A stretch of 64,000 bases of DNA from Hungatella sp. (GTDB lineage: Bacteria; Bacillota; Clostridia; Lachnospirales; Lachnospiraceae): positions 1-64,000 of the forward strand of contig WASS01000015.1 in NCBI GenBank assembly GCA_009712635.1. The letters are read 5' to 3'. The notes under the pieces were generated by a model. It was not told the origin of the DNA, made no database searches, and saw only the letters and a program-made list of their open reading frames with translations. Both the position numbers and the translations under genes were made by a program. The number at the start of each line of letters is the position of its first letter. Within the stretch, counting starts at the first letter, position 1. Shown piece after piece: positions 17,420-27,268 of this stretch.

Positions 17420-19558
17420 TTATTCTGTTACAGTTTCTTCTTTCGCTTCCTTTGGCTCTTCTGCTTTTGCAGTTAAATCGCCTGGCTTCATGCTTAAGTT
17501 GATTCTGCCCATCTTATCTACTTCCATAACTTTTACAGTAACCATATCTCCGATGTTTACCACATCTTCGACCTTAGCAACTCTCTTATCGGAAAGCTTG
17601 GAAATATGAATCATACCGTCTTTGTTAGGAGCAAGCTCTACAAAGGCACCGAAATTCATAATTCTTACTACTTTACCAGTAAAGATCTGTCCTGCTTCAA
17701 TCTCAGTTACGATGCTCTTGATAATCTGTTTTGCACGGTCGATCATCGCCTGATCGGTTCCGCATACAGAAACACTACCATCATCAGAGATATCGATCTT
17801 CACGCCGGTTTCTTCGATAATCTTGTTGATTACCTTGCCCTGCTTGCCCACTACATCACCGATCTTCTGAGGATCAATGGAAATCTGGTCAATCTTAGGA
17901 GCATATTTTCCAACTTCCTTACGAGGCTCTGCAATGGCTTTTGCCATAACCTCATCAAGAATGTAAAGTCTGGCTTCTCTTGTGGTACGGATTGCTTCTT
18001 CAATAATCGGTCTTGTTAAACCGTGGATCTTAATATCCATCTGAATGGCAGTGATTCCCTTATGGGTACCGCCTACCTTAAAGTCCATATCTCCAAAGAA
18101 ATCTTCCAGACCCTGAATATCGGTTAAAACCACATAATCATCATCTGTATCTCCAGTAACCAGACCACAGGAAATTCCTGCTACTGCTGCTTTAATGGGC
18201 ACACCTGCTGCCATTAAGGACATGGAGGAAGAACAGATGCTGGCCTGAGAAGTGGAACCGTTGGATTCCATAGTCTCGGAAACGGTACGGATCGCATATG
18301 GGAATTCCACTTCTGACGGAAGAACCGGAACAAGGGCTCTTTCTGCCAGTGCACCATGACCGATCTCACGGCGTCCCGGACCTCTGGAAGGTCTTGTTTC
18401 TCCTACAGAGAAGGACGGGAAATTATAGTGGTGCATATATCTCTTGGAAGTTTCCATATCATCGATGCCGTCCAGTCTCTGGCTTTCAGATAATGGAGCC
18501 AGAGTACAGATATTTAAAATCTGAGTCTGTCCACGGGTAAACATAGCAGAACCGTGTACTCTTGGAAGCATATCAATCTCTGCTGCCAGATGACGGATCT
18601 GATTCATGGCACGGCCATCCGGACGCTTGTGATCCTTTAAGATCATCTTGCGGACAGTCTTCTTCTGATACTGATAAATAGCCTCTGAAAGTACAGCCAG
18701 CCACTCTTCTTTTTCAGCAAAAGCCTCTTCTAACTTCTTGGTGATATTACGGATGTTTTCTTCTCTTATCTGCTTCTCATCTGTAAAGACAGCAACTTCC
18801 ATCTCTTCAGGAGTTACGATCTCTTTCATCGCTGCAAATAATTCTTCCGGTACTGCACAGCTGGTATATTCATGCTTTGTTTTTCCGCACTCAGCAACGA
18901 TGGTATCGATAAACTTAATAATCTCCTGGTTTACTTCATGAGCTTTAAAAATTGCCTGAATCATAACATCTTCCGCAACCTCGTTGGCTCCGGCTTCGAT
19001 CATGATTACTTTCTCTCTGGTAGAAGCAACGGTAAGCGCCATATCAGAAGCCTGCTTCTGTGCCTGAGTTGGATTGATCACCAATTCTCCGTCAACAAGT
19101 CCTACCTGAGTGGAAGAACATGGACCGTCAAATGGAATATCAGAGATGCTGGTTGCAATGGCAGAACCGATCATGGCGGTTAATTCCGGTGAGCAGTCCT
19201 GATCAACTGACATAACGATATTATCCAGGGTTACATCATTGCGGTAATCCTTAGGGAACAGCGGTCTCATGGGACGGTCAATTACACGTGAGGTTAAAAT
19301 GGAATTCTCAGATGCCTTTCCTTCTCTCTTGTTAAAGCCTCCCGGAATCTTTCCGACTGCATATAATTTTTCTTCGTATTCTACACTCAGAGGGAAGAAA
19401 TCAATTCCGTCTCTGGGCTTATCGGATGCAGTTGCAGTTGCTAATACAACGGTATCTCCATAGTGCATCAATGCTGCACCGTTTGCCTGCTTGGCAACTC
19501 TGCCCACTTCAACGGTCAGTGTTCTGCCTGCAAGCTCCATACTGAAACTCTTATACAT
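17420..19558 (-). CDS. pnp: Polyribonucleotide nucleotidyltransferase (PNPase)
   Basis: Phosphorolytic 3'-to-5' exoribonuclease of mRNA decay, a trimer with RNA passing through the centre. Seen in order: first RNase PH domain (MELAGRTLTVEVGRVAKQAN), helical linker, second RNase PH domain with the catalytic core (PSFSVGETRPSRGPGRREIG and CGLVTGDTDDDYVVLTDIQG), KH domain (IGDVVGKQGKVINKI) and S1 domain (GKVVRIMNFGAFVEL). The 712-aa length and acidic tail are normal. AAGGAG precedes the ATG. It follows rpsO on the same strand, as in most bacteria. The intervening region folds into a long hairpin that may control its mRNA. Confidence 0.98.
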   Translation of the reverse strand: MYKSFSMELAGRTLTVEVGRVAKQANGAALMHYGDTVVLATATASDKPRDGIDFFPLSVEYEEKLYAVGKIPGGFNKREGKASENSILTSRVIDRPMRPLFPKDYRNDVTLDNIVMSVDQDCSPELTAMIGSAIATSISDIPFDGPCSSTQVGLVDGELVINPTQAQKQASDMALTVASTREKVIMIEAGANEVAEDVMIQAIFKAHEVNQEIIKFIDTIVAECGKTKHEYTSCAVPEELFAAMKEIVTPEEMEVAVFTDEKQIREENIRNITKKLEEAFAEKEEWLAVLSEAIYQYQKKTVRKMILKDHKRPDGRAMNQIRHLAAEIDMLPRVHGSAMFTRGQTQILNICTLAPLSESQRLDGIDDMETSKRYMHHYNFPSFSVGETRPSRGPGRREIGHGALAERALVPVLPSEVEFPYAIRTVSETMESNGSTSQASICSSSMSLMAAGVPIKAAVAGISCGLVTGDTDDDYVVLTDIQGLEDFFGDMDFKVGGTHKGITAIQMDIKIHGLTRPIIEEAIRTTREARLYILDEVMAKAIAEPRKEVGKYAPKIDQISIDPQKIGDVVGKQGKVINKIIEETGVKIDISDDGSVSVCGTDQAMIDRAKQIIKSIVTEIEAGQIFTGKVVRIMNFGAFVELAPNKDGMIHISKLSDKRVAKVEDVVNIGDMVTVKVMEVDKMGRINLSMKPGDLTAKAEEPKEAKEETVTE

Positions 19559-19593
19559 ACTGGTATCTCCTTAAAAATAAATTTATATTAACA

Positions 19594-19690
19594 GTAGAAG
19601 ATGCCGAAACTACTGATCTGCGCGTAAAAAATCCGGTGTTTCAGGTCTTATTTTTACGCGTACATCAGCGGTCTCGGGGGAAACTTCTAC
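19594..19690 (-). ncRNA. Long imperfect hairpin in the pnp leader
   Basis: On the minus strand GTAGAAG (19690-19684) pairs with CTTCTAC (19600-19594). Inside, CTGATGTACGCGTAAAAA can pair with TTTTTTACGCGCAGATCAG with small bulges, giving a stem that spans about 97 nt just ahead of pnp. In E. coli a comparable leader stem is cut by RNase III and then trimmed by PNPase for autoregulation. The same role here is inference. Confidence 0.6.
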
Positions 19691-19718
19691 TTTTAACATC
19701 CTTTTCTTAATAGACAGA

Positions 19719-19743
19719 TAGGGTGGAGAAGTTCTCCACCCTA
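19719..19743 (-). terminator. Hairpin after rpsO (weak or partial terminator)
   Basis: TAGGGTGGAGAA (19719-19730) and TTCTCCACCCTA (19732-19743) form a near-continuous stem 8 nt past the rpsO stop codon. On the minus strand the following bases are not T-rich, so it may be an RNA-stabilising hairpin or attenuator that lets some transcripts run into pnp. Confidence 0.6.
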
Positions 19744-19751
19744 AATGGTTA

Positions 19752-20018
19752 TTATTTTCTGATTCCTAACTTCTCAATTAAAGTACGATATCCTTCAAGA
19801 TCGGTTTTCTTTAAGTAATCAAGAAGACCTCTTCTCTGTCCAACCATCATCAGAAGACCTCTTCTGGAATGATGATCTTTTGGATTCTGCTGAAGATGAT
19901 CTGTTAACTCTGTGATTCTCTCTGTCAGAATTGCGATCTGAACTTCCGGTGAACCTGTATCGCCAGGCTTTCTGCCATATTCAGAAATAATAGCTGCTTT
20001 CTTTTCCTTTGAAATCAT
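19752..20018 (-). CDS. rpsO: 30S ribosomal protein S15
   Basis: Small-subunit protein that binds 16S rRNA early in assembly. The 88-aa sequence begins [20 protein letters not shown] and contains the family's RNA-binding block ([20 protein letters not shown], then [11 protein letters not shown]). AAGGAGG lies eight bases before ATG 20018; the longer frame starting at 20060 has no ribosome site. It stands immediately upstream of pnp, the order conserved across bacteria. Confidence 0.97.
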   Translation of the reverse strand: MISKEKKAAIISEYGRKPGDTGSPEVQIAILTERITELTDHLQQNPKDHHSRRGLLMMVGQRRGLLDYLKKTDLEGYRTLIEKLGIRK

Positions 20019-20206
20019 GTTGATTTCCTCCTTAAATTTAAGATTCTCACCTTGTACCAAGCAATGGATGGAGTGTCCGAAATACCGGGTACCGGCGCGT
20101 ATTCATACTGATATAGTTTACCACAGGGGCAAATAGTTGTCAAATACTTATATCCTCTTTTTATATTGTTGCCGGATCTTAAAATCTGATACCAGCTGCC
20201 TTATAT

Positions 20207-21556
20207 TTACAGATCCAAATCCCGGTTAAGCTCCATATATTTTCCAAAATCCGTCTGTTTCATTTTGTCTAAAAGGCATTTTCGAATCTCTTCCATGCTG
20301 CTTTTTTTCAATCGTTTTCCTTCTACCAGACATTCTCCGGCCACATAAACAGAATCTACATTAGACGGATTGGCGCTGTAAACAAGGGCCGAATAAGGAT
20401 CATAGACCGGAAACATATTGGCAGAATCCGTCTCTATCACTACCAGATCTGCCTGCTTTCCCGGTTCCAGAGAACCGGTTATACCATCAAGTCCCAGGGC
20501 TTTTGCTCCCTTTATGGTCGCCATCTCAACAATATCTTTTGCAGGAAACGCGCTTCTGTCCTTTGTTTCATTTTTATGAAAATCTGCACACAGTTTCATC
20601 TGGGTCAGTATATCCAGCGTATTTCCGCTTGCGGGACCATCTGTTCCAAGTCCAACTGCAATCCCTCTCTGATTCATACCGCTCACCGGAGCAACTCCCT
20701 TGGCAGCTTTTGTATTGGACCCGATACAATGGGCAACGGACGCGTGGTTTTCTTTTAGAAGATCTAAATCCTCTTCTGTCATATGAATGCAATGTGCAGC
20801 CAGTGTTTCTTTTCCAAGTACTCCAATGCTGTTTAAAAAACTGATCGGAGTCATGTTTTTCTCTTTTTCAAAATATTCCATCTCATAATCCATTTCCGCC
20901 GTATGAAGGGTAAATGGAACTTCATAGAAAGAATCAATTCTGTAAGCCTCTTTTAATAGATGGGGAGAACAGGTGGTGGTTCCATGAGGCGCGATACAGG
21001 CAGAAATTCTTGGGTGGTTTTTATATTTTTTAATTAAGTTCTCTCCGTAAGCAATGGCTTCCCCCGGATCCTTAAAATCACAGGCTCCCTCATCCATAAC
21101 GGTCTGACCGGCGATTGCTCTGAGCCCCATCTCATCCATGGCTTTTGCAGCCTCTTCTTCGTAATAATACATATCCATAACCGTGGTGACACCGGAAAGA
21201 AGCATTTCTGCAGCTGCATAACGGGTAGAGAGATACACCAGTTCTTCATCCATGGATTTTTGCTCCATGGGAATTAAAAAGACCCGAAGGCGATCCTTAC
21301 AGTCATCTCCAAGACCCCGGAACGGAATCATTCCCATGTGGGTATGAAGATTTATCATGCCGGGCATTACGATTGCGTTTCTGGCATCCAGCAGGGTTGC
21401 AGCCGCCAGACAGGCATCTTGCTTTAAGTCCTTCATTTCTCCTGTCATTGTAATCACGTCATCTTCGAACATCACAAAACCCGGATTATAGATTTCCCCT
21501 TTTTGATTCATGGTTACTACTGTAGCATTTACGATTACCGTTCTCACACTTTTCAA
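20207..21556 (-). CDS. Amidohydrolase (MTA/SAH-deaminase-like)
   Basis: Metal-dependent hydrolase of about 449 aa in the cytosine-deaminase / S-adenosylhomocysteine-deaminase branch. Seen: metal ligands in the first HxH (INLHTHMG), His in TLHTAEMDY, His in AAHCIHM and Asp in LGTDGPASG, plus the beta-sandwich ends typical of the superfamily. It starts where adenine deaminase ends: a TTG at 21556 overlaps the ade stop codon, or a GTG at 21547 may be used; the two starts cannot be separated by eye. It is the last gene of an operon with adenine deaminase and a PotABCD-like importer, so deamination of an imported purine, pyrimidine or related nucleoside is likely. The exact substrate is unknown. 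Confidence 0.85.
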   Translation of the reverse strand: MKSVRTVIVNATVVTMNQKGEIYNPGFVMFEDDVITMTGEMKDLKQDACLAAATLLDARNAIVMPGMINLHTHMGMIPFRGLGDDCKDRLRVFLIPMEQKSMDEELVYLSTRYAAAEMLLSGVTTVMDMYYYEEEAAKAMDEMGLRAIAGQTVMDEGACDFKDPGEAIAYGENLIKKYKNHPRISACIAPHGTTTCSPHLLKEAYRIDSFYEVPFTLHTAEMDYEMEYFEKEKNMTPISFLNSIGVLGKETLAAHCIHMTEEDLDLLKENHASVAHCIGSNTKAAKGVAPVSGMNQRGIAVGLGTDGPASGNTLDILTQMKLCADFHKNETKDRSAFPAKDIVEMATIKGAKALGLDGITGSLEPGKQADLVVIETDSANMFPVYDPYSALVYSANPSNVDSVYVAGECLVEGKRLKKSSMEEIRKCLLDKMKQTDFGKYMELNRDLDL

Positions 21557-23265
21557 CCTTTTCCTTTTTCATACTCGTATTTTTCCACCAGGGGAATTCC
21601 CTGCCTGTCTTTCGTATCAAACAATCCCTTATCACTGAGCTTTAACTCCGGAGAAACCAGCAGAGTCAGGGTTGAAATGGACATGATCACATTGCTGTTT
21701 TTATAGCCCATATCTTCAATCTCCCGGCGAACCTCACCCAGGCTTTTGGATAGCTTATAAAGTCCCTCATCAGAGAGAATTCCGCCTACAGGAAGATTGA
21801 CAAAAGCGGTTACTTCTCCCTCTCTGGCTGTTACATAGCCTCCCTGCATGTGAACCACACGGTTCTGTGCCAGAAGCATATCCTTTGGAGAATTTCCAAG
21901 AACCAGAAGGTTGTGACTGTCATGACTCCAGGTAGTTGCCACAGCGCCTGGAAGTTTTAATCCATTCTCTACCAGACCATAAGAGACATTGCCGTTTTTG
22001 CCGTATCTTTCGTAAACCACAGCCAGGCACAACCCTGCCTCCTGCCAGCAAAGGCAGTGATCTTTTACAGCAATTCGGCGTTTCACATGGCAGATTCTGG
22101 TTCCATACTCCTGTACCTGCATGACTGACACAACTGCCTCACCGTCCTTTATTTTACAACGGTTTAGATTAAAGTCTGATTCTAAGGCAATCCGGCATTT
22201 TACAGACTGATAGAACTCATCGGGATATCTGGTTTTATCTTCTTTTGAGGGAGCCTCATAAAGCTTTCCGCTTTTATAAACTGCCAGAGGATTGAAATGG
22301 ATCAGATCTTCTAAAATAATAAAATCAGCCAGTTTCCCAGGTGCTATCATTCCACGGTCATTTAATCCCATTCTTCTGGCCGGAGTCAGAGTACTGCAAT
22401 AAACGGCCCTTTCTGCAGGCATTCCCTGTTCCACTGCCAGACGAATGATCCGGTTTAAATGTCCGGTTACCAGATGATCCGGCATGACATCATCTGTCAC
22501 AAGTGCCACATTTTCATAAAGCTCATGGGACACAACGGCAGATACCACATCATGGGTTAAGGATTTTCCCTGAAGTTCCAGAAACATGCCCATATCCGTT
22601 TTTTCCATCACGGACTCCGGCGTCTGCTGGGTATGATCTGCATCCACTCCGGCTCTTATGAAAGCTGCCAGATCCCTTCCTGTAAGAGATGGGCAATGGC
22701 CTTCAATCTTAATATCCCGGCTGGCTGACTGGCATAATTTAATCAGACCTTTTATTTTTGTATCTTCCGGGGAAATTAAATCCCTGTGATTCATCACTTC
22801 TCCCAGGCAGATGACCCGGTCATCTTCTAACAGCTTTAAAACCTCTTCTTCTCCCACGACACCGCCGGTTGTCTCATACGCTTCACCTGCTGCCGGAACA
22901 CTGGAGGGGATGGCATAATAGATATCCAGATCCGTTTTTACATCCATAAACCGGCTGATACCTTCCATTCCAAATACATTGGCTATCTCATGAGGATCTG
23001 CGACAACCGTCGTGACACCCCAGGGAAGAACCGCTCTGGAAAATTCCGCTGGTCCGATCATGGAGCTCTCCATATGCATATGGATATCAATCAGTCCCGG
23101 TATAATATAGTTATCCTTTGCATCTACCACATGGTCCGCCTCATAACAGGAAGCAGGGGAAACGTCATAAAACTTTTCCCCCACCACTGCAATGTCCGCC
23201 TTTTCAAAACACTGCCTGTATGTCCGGTAGACCCATCCATTCTGAACAAGTAAGTCAACCTTCAT
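21553..23265 (-). CDS. ade: Adenine deaminase
   Basis: Converts adenine to hypoxanthine and ammonia for purine salvage or nitrogen supply. The 570-aa sequence has the bacterial Ade layout: metal site IPGLIDIHMHMESSMIGP, LGEVMNHR, EGHCPSLTGRDLAAF, DHTQQTPESVMEK, the conserved ALVTDDVMPD, and a C-terminal domain containing ATTWSHDSHNLLVLG. AAGGAATGAG precedes the ATG. It starts 11 nt after the solute-binding protein gene and overlaps the next amidohydrolase, so all are cotranscribed with the ABC transporter. This suggests adenine, or something that yields adenine, is among the imported compounds. Confidence 0.93.
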   Translation of the reverse strand: MKVDLLVQNGWVYRTYRQCFEKADIAVVGEKFYDVSPASCYEADHVVDAKDNYIIPGLIDIHMHMESSMIGPAEFSRAVLPWGVTTVVADPHEIANVFGMEGISRFMDVKTDLDIYYAIPSSVPAAGEAYETTGGVVGEEEVLKLLEDDRVICLGEVMNHRDLISPEDTKIKGLIKLCQSASRDIKIEGHCPSLTGRDLAAFIRAGVDADHTQQTPESVMEKTDMGMFLELQGKSLTHDVVSAVVSHELYENVALVTDDVMPDHLVTGHLNRIIRLAVEQGMPAERAVYCSTLTPARRMGLNDRGMIAPGKLADFIILEDLIHFNPLAVYKSGKLYEAPSKEDKTRYPDEFYQSVKCRIALESDFNLNRCKIKDGEAVVSVMQVQEYGTRICHVKRRIAVKDHCLCWQEAGLCLAVVYERYGKNGNVSYGLVENGLKLPGAVATTWSHDSHNLLVLGNSPKDMLLAQNRVVHMQGGYVTAREGEVTAFVNLPVGGILSDEGLYKLSKSLGEVRREIEDMGYKNSNVIMSISTLTLLVSPELKLSDKGLFDTKDRQGIPLVEKYEYEKGKG

Positions 23266-23276
23266 ATTCTCATTCC

Positions 23277-24383
23277 TTAGCTGTTAATAATACGGTTCCA
23301 CTGGTCAATCCAGTCTTTTAAAAGTGGGTTTACAAAGGAATAATCAAGAACCTTTGCATTTTCAGCAGCTTTACCGTATGTCATATTTTTTGCATTTTCT
23401 TCATCAACTGTTACCTGGTTGTTGGTTGGTGCTTCATTGAGTGCCTTGGTTGTCTTGTCCTGAAGCTCCTTGCTTAAGCGGTAATTGATATATGCATAAG
23501 CCAGTTCTTTGTCCTTGCAGTTTTTGGTAATGCTGATGGTATTGAAGTTTGCATAGGTCACATCAGGAGTAACATACACCAAATCCGGATTAGCTTCTTT
23601 AATGGTAGGAACACCGAAATCTCCTACGATAGCAGCTTTGATCTCACCAGAGGTAAACATATTGATTAAATCGGAAGATTTTGCGTAAGTTTTAACCAGG
23701 TTCGGCTTTAATTCTTCCAGTGCCTTAAAAGCTGCCTCTCCCTTATCAGTCGTGACATCAACGCCTGCATGATTACTTGCCATATAAACCATAGCAGGAC
23801 CAAAAGTAGTGGTGATATCCGGAATTGCCACACTTCCTTCTAATTCCGCTTTCCAAAGATCATCAAAGCTGTTGATTTCAAATCCAACTGCTTTCGGATC
23901 ATACATAATGCCAATGCTGTTAATGGTATAGGCAACGCCCTGTCCGGAATCTGCCATGGTTTTTGCTGTTCCGATTAAGTTCTTGCTGTTCTCAATCTTT
24001 GATAAATCCAAGGTCTCAAATAATCCCTCTTCGATTCCTTTTGCAGTCATTGCCTGGGATAACTCGATTACATCAATGGTGCTCTGAGAATCTGCAGACA
24101 GCTTTGTATAGCGCTCATTGGTGCTTCCTGTCTCTGTTACAATTTTGCAGCCAAACTGGTCTTCAAATGGTTTGTATACTTCTTCTTCCGAAATATCTTC
24201 GCTTAATCCGTAAGTGGATAACACCAGCTTCTTTTCTCCGCCAGCTGCGCTTTTTTCTGCGGCAGCGCTCTGTTCAGCAGTCGTGCCTGTTCCTGCAGTC
24301 GTGCTTTCTCCTGTACTCTTAGCAGCTCCGCAGCCTGACAGTGCGATGGCTGCACATAAAGATAATGCCAATACTTTTTTCAT
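23277..24383 (-). CDS. ABC transporter substrate-binding lipoprotein (PotD/iron-type family)
   Basis: Extracytoplasmic binding protein of 368 aa. Seen: lipoprotein signal with lipobox ALSGC at about residues 16-20, a Ser/Thr/Ala/Glu-rich linker, then a type-II periplasmic binding fold (KLVLSTYGLSEDISEEEVYK, TYGKAAENAKVLDYSFVNPL). It resembles spermidine/putrescine- or Fe3+-type binding proteins. It sits between its permease/ATPase genes and adenine deaminase. The operon partners argue for a nucleobase or related N-heterocycle rather than polyamine, but this is inference. Confidence 0.87.
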   Translation of the reverse strand: MKKVLALSLCAAIALSGCGAAKSTGESTTAGTGTTAEQSAAAEKSAAGGEKKLVLSTYGLSEDISEEEVYKPFEDQFGCKIVTETGSTNERYTKLSADSQSTIDVIELSQAMTAKGIEEGLFETLDLSKIENSKNLIGTAKTMADSGQGVAYTINSIGIMYDPKAVGFEINSFDDLWKAELEGSVAIPDITTTFGPAMVYMASNHAGVDVTTDKGEAAFKALEELKPNLVKTYAKSSDLINMFTSGEIKAAIVGDFGVPTIKEANPDLVYVTPDVTYANFNTISITKNCKDKELAYAYINYRLSKELQDKTTKALNEAPTNNQVTVDEENAKNMTYGKAAENAKVLDYSFVNPLLKDWIDQWNRIINS

Positions 24384-24429
24384 AATTTTAATCCTCTCTT
24401 TTTATCATTTGCCGGCTTTCATGCCGTTG

Positions 24430-25467
24430 TTACTTATTTACAAGAATAAGCTTTGACTCAGGAAGATACAGACGGATGGTACTTCCCTCTTCATAAACCT
24501 CTTCTGCCGGTCTGCTTACCAGGAACTTGCCTTCCGCTGTCAGCACTTCATACTGATAGCTTTTTCCTAAAAATGTCCGGACGCCTACTGTTCCAGTAAG
24601 AACATTCCGGTCTTCCGACTCGCCTGCAATTCTAATATCTTCCGGCCTGATTGTACCTGCCAGAGAATCGCCGTTTCTGTCAGACTCTACTGTAAATACT
24701 GTACCAGCCTGGGTTTTATATACATTTCCTTCTCTATTTAACGTAAGGAAATTTTCAAAACCGATAAATCTGGCGACAAATTCCGTTTCCGGTCTCTGAT
24801 AAATGTTCTCCGGCGTATCAAACTGCTCAATTACTCCCTGATTCATAACCGCTACCTTATCAGAGATGGAGAAACATTCTTCCTGGTCATGGGTAACAAA
24901 TAAGGTGGTAATTCCAAGTTTTTTCTGAATCCGCTTAATCTCCATACGCATATTGATCCGAAGCTTTGCATCTAAATTACTGAGGGGCTCGTCAAGAAGT
25001 AAAAGCTTTGGCTCAATTACCAGGGCTCTGGCAAGGGCAACTCTCTGTCTCTGACCGCCTGACATCTGCTGTGGAAAACGTTTTTCAAACTCTGAAAGAC
25101 CGCATACTTCCAAAATATTTTTAACCTTCTGGTCAATCTGCTGTTTATCAAGCTTTCTCATTTTCAAACCAAAAGCTACGTTATCATAAACATTCAGATG
25201 GGGGAACAGTGCATAGCTCTGAAATACAATACCAAAGTTCCTTTTATGAACCGGAATCTTTGTTAAGTCTTCCCCGTCAAGGGAAAATACTCCGCTCTCA
25301 GGCTCTATAAATCCTGCCACAACACGAAGAGTGGTGGTTTTTCCACACCCGCTGGGGCCTAATAATGACACCAGCTCCCCTTCCTTTACTTCCAGATTTA
25401 ATCCTTTTAACACCTGCTTTTTCTTATCATAACGGACATCAATATCCTTCAGTGTCATATATGCCAT
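24430..25467 (-). CDS. ABC transporter ATP-binding protein (PotA-like)
   Basis: ATPase subunit of the importer. Seen: Walker A GPSGCGKTT, Q-loop VFQSYALFPHLNV, signature QMSGGQRQRVALARAL, Walker B LLLLDEPLSNLDAKLR, switch His in FVTHDQEE, and a C-terminal TOBE-like regulatory domain of about 100 residues. The 345-aa length fits PotA/FbpC-type proteins. AGGAGG lies eight bases before the ATG. It lies between the second permease and the binding protein in a single operon. Confidence 0.93.
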   Translation of the reverse strand: MAYMTLKDIDVRYDKKKQVLKGLNLEVKEGELVSLLGPSGCGKTTTLRVVAGFIEPESGVFSLDGEDLTKIPVHKRNFGIVFQSYALFPHLNVYDNVAFGLKMRKLDKQQIDQKVKNILEVCGLSEFEKRFPQQMSGGQRQRVALARALVIEPKLLLLDEPLSNLDAKLRINMRMEIKRIQKKLGITTLFVTHDQEECFSISDKVAVMNQGVIEQFDTPENIYQRPETEFVARFIGFENFLTLNREGNVYKTQAGTVFTVESDRNGDSLAGTIRPEDIRIAGESEDRNVLTGTVGVRTFLGKSYQYEVLTAEGKFLVSRPAEEVYEEGSTIRLYLPESKLILVNK

Positions 25468-25479
25468 ATCACATTCCTC

Positions 25480-26262
25480 CTATTTCGCCAGGGCGGCTAT
25501 TCCCAGTGTTTTATCTACAATTACCATCATAAGAACTGTAACCGCCATCAATAGTACGGATACTGCCGACACCGTAGGGTCATAATTATATTCAATATAA
25601 TTCATCAAAGTTGCCGGAAAGGTGGATACTCCCGGTCCGGAAAGAAACATGGATACCGGTATGTTATTAAAGGAATTGATAAACGCCAGCATGAATGCAG
25701 CAGAGATTCCGGAGGTAATATTAGGAAGTACAACCCGGAAAAATGCACGGAGCTTTCCGCAGCCTAAGCTCCATGCTGCTTCCTCTGTGGAAAAATCAAA
25801 CTGCTCAAGGCTGGAACCTACCACCCGGATCACATAAGGCAGGGTTACCATAAAATGTCCGGCTAATAATCCCATAAATACTGGCACTCTCAAAGTTAAA
25901 ACCAGGAACTGATAAAGGACAAAACCGATTACGATTCCTGGAACTATGGTGGGGGAAAGAAATACGGATTTTATCAGATTTTTTCCCTTTAATCCGGATC
26001 TGGCCAGCGCATAGGCTGCTGGTATTCCCACCAGCAGGGCAATGACTGTAGCCAGCATGGCAATCTCAAGACTGGTTAAAAATGAGATACGGAAGGATTT
26101 TGTGGTAAATACCTTTACAAACCATTTTACAGAAAAGGATTCGATGGGAAAGGTGATCGCACTGCCCTTGCCAAAAGCGGTAACTGTAATAATAATCAGG
26201 GGCAATATTAAAAAGCCAAATACGAGAACGGCAAAAACAGTCAGCATTTTATTTTTACGCAT
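25480..26262 (-). CDS. ABC transporter permease (PotC-like)
   Basis: Inner-membrane subunit of 260 aa with about six helices. The EAA loop that contacts the ATPase reads STEEAAWSLGCGKLRAFFRV. It overlaps the upstream permease gene by 8 nt, so the two are translated together, as expected for a heterodimeric channel of the PotB/PotC class. Confidence 0.92.
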   Translation of the reverse strand: MRKNKMLTVFAVLVFGFLILPLIIITVTAFGKGSAITFPIESFSVKWFVKVFTTKSFRISFLTSLEIAMLATVIALLVGIPAAYALARSGLKGKNLIKSVFLSPTIVPGIVIGFVLYQFLVLTLRVPVFMGLLAGHFMVTLPYVIRVVGSSLEQFDFSTEEAAWSLGCGKLRAFFRVVLPNITSGISAAFMLAFINSFNNIPVSMFLSGPGVSTFPATLMNYIEYNYDPTVSAVSVLLMAVTVLMMVIVDKTLGIAALAK

Positions 26263-27088
26263 GGTCTCCTCCTCTCTTGTCCAGTCTTGCTGCCAGTGAA
26301 TTAAATCCTTTGATTACAGCAAGTGTTACAACAATCATAATCAGGGAAATAACGGCTGCGCCATCCCAGTCTCCCACACTCATGGCTCTCTGGTAAATAA
26401 ATGTGGAAAGAACCATGTTTTTATTTCCTCCTAACAGCTGAGGAGTGGTATAAGCAGTTAAGGTTCCAGTAAATACTAAAATCCCGCCCACAATGATGCC
26501 CGGCAGGCTCATGGGGAAAATCACCTTCATAAAAGCACGGATTCTGTTTGCTCCAAGACTTAAAGCCGCCTCCATCATATCATCACCAATATTCTCCATG
26601 ACGCCGGCCACTGTGACGATCATAAGGGGAAGAAATAGATAAACCGAACCAATAATAATGGCAAAGTCTGTATAAAGCAGCTTAAGGGGCTTTTCCACAA
26701 TCCCCGCTGTAACCAGTATCCGGTTAATCAGACCGTTGCTCCCTAGAATATTAATCCAGGCAAAGCTTCGGATTACAGAATTGGTCATCATGGGAAATAT
26801 GGAAACAGACAACAGGATCCCTCTCCATTTTTTTCCGCACCGGCTGATAAAATATGCGGTGGGAACTCCAAGTACCATGCAAAATCCGGTGGTTAAGCAT
26901 GCAACCTTCACCGTTCTTACAAAGATTTTCCGATAATATTCATCCTGGAAAAATGACACGTATGCGCTTAAGGGATACTCTCCTGTATGAAGAGATGGAA
27001 TCAATACTCTCAAAAGCGGAAGGAACAGACATACTGCCAGAATCACCAGCCCGGGAATTATCATTACAAATGCACTGCGTTTCTTCAT
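26255..27088 (-). CDS. ABC transporter permease (PotB-like)
   Basis: First gene of the importer operon; 277 aa with about six helices and an EAA loop MMEAALSLGANRIRAFMKVI. It begins about 180 nt from the divergent LysR gene and overlaps the second permease by 8 nt. The shared upstream region holds a CTTATAA-CTAC-TTATAAG palindrome suited to LysR control. Confidence 0.92.
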   Translation of the reverse strand: MKKRSAFVMIIPGLVILAVCLFLPLLRVLIPSLHTGEYPLSAYVSFFQDEYYRKIFVRTVKVACLTTGFCMVLGVPTAYFISRCGKKWRGILLSVSIFPMMTNSVIRSFAWINILGSNGLINRILVTAGIVEKPLKLLYTDFAIIIGSVYLFLPLMIVTVAGVMENIGDDMMEAALSLGANRIRAFMKVIFPMSLPGIIVGGILVFTGTLTAYTTPQLLGGNKNMVLSTFIYQRAMSVGDWDGAAVISLIMIVVTLAVIKGFNSLAARLDKRGGDHA

Positions 27089-27130
27089 TTTAACCTCTCC
27101 ATGCGTTCAGCACTCCAAACGTTGCTGTTT

Positions 27131-27148
27131 CTTATAACTACTTATAAG
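27131..27148. promoter_or_regulatory. Candidate LysR operator
   Basis: CTTATAA-CTAC-TTATAAG, a perfect 7-bp inverted repeat in the divergent region between the importer operon and the LysR gene. It contains the T-N11-A pattern favoured by LysR-type regulators. Confidence 0.55.
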
Positions 27149-27268
27149 TACAATTAATTTATATCTATACATTTATTATAATTTATGATATACTGTACGT
27201 CAAATACATATAATCTATATTTTCTATGCAGTAAAGCTATAGGCAACAGAGAAAAGGAGAGATCAGCC

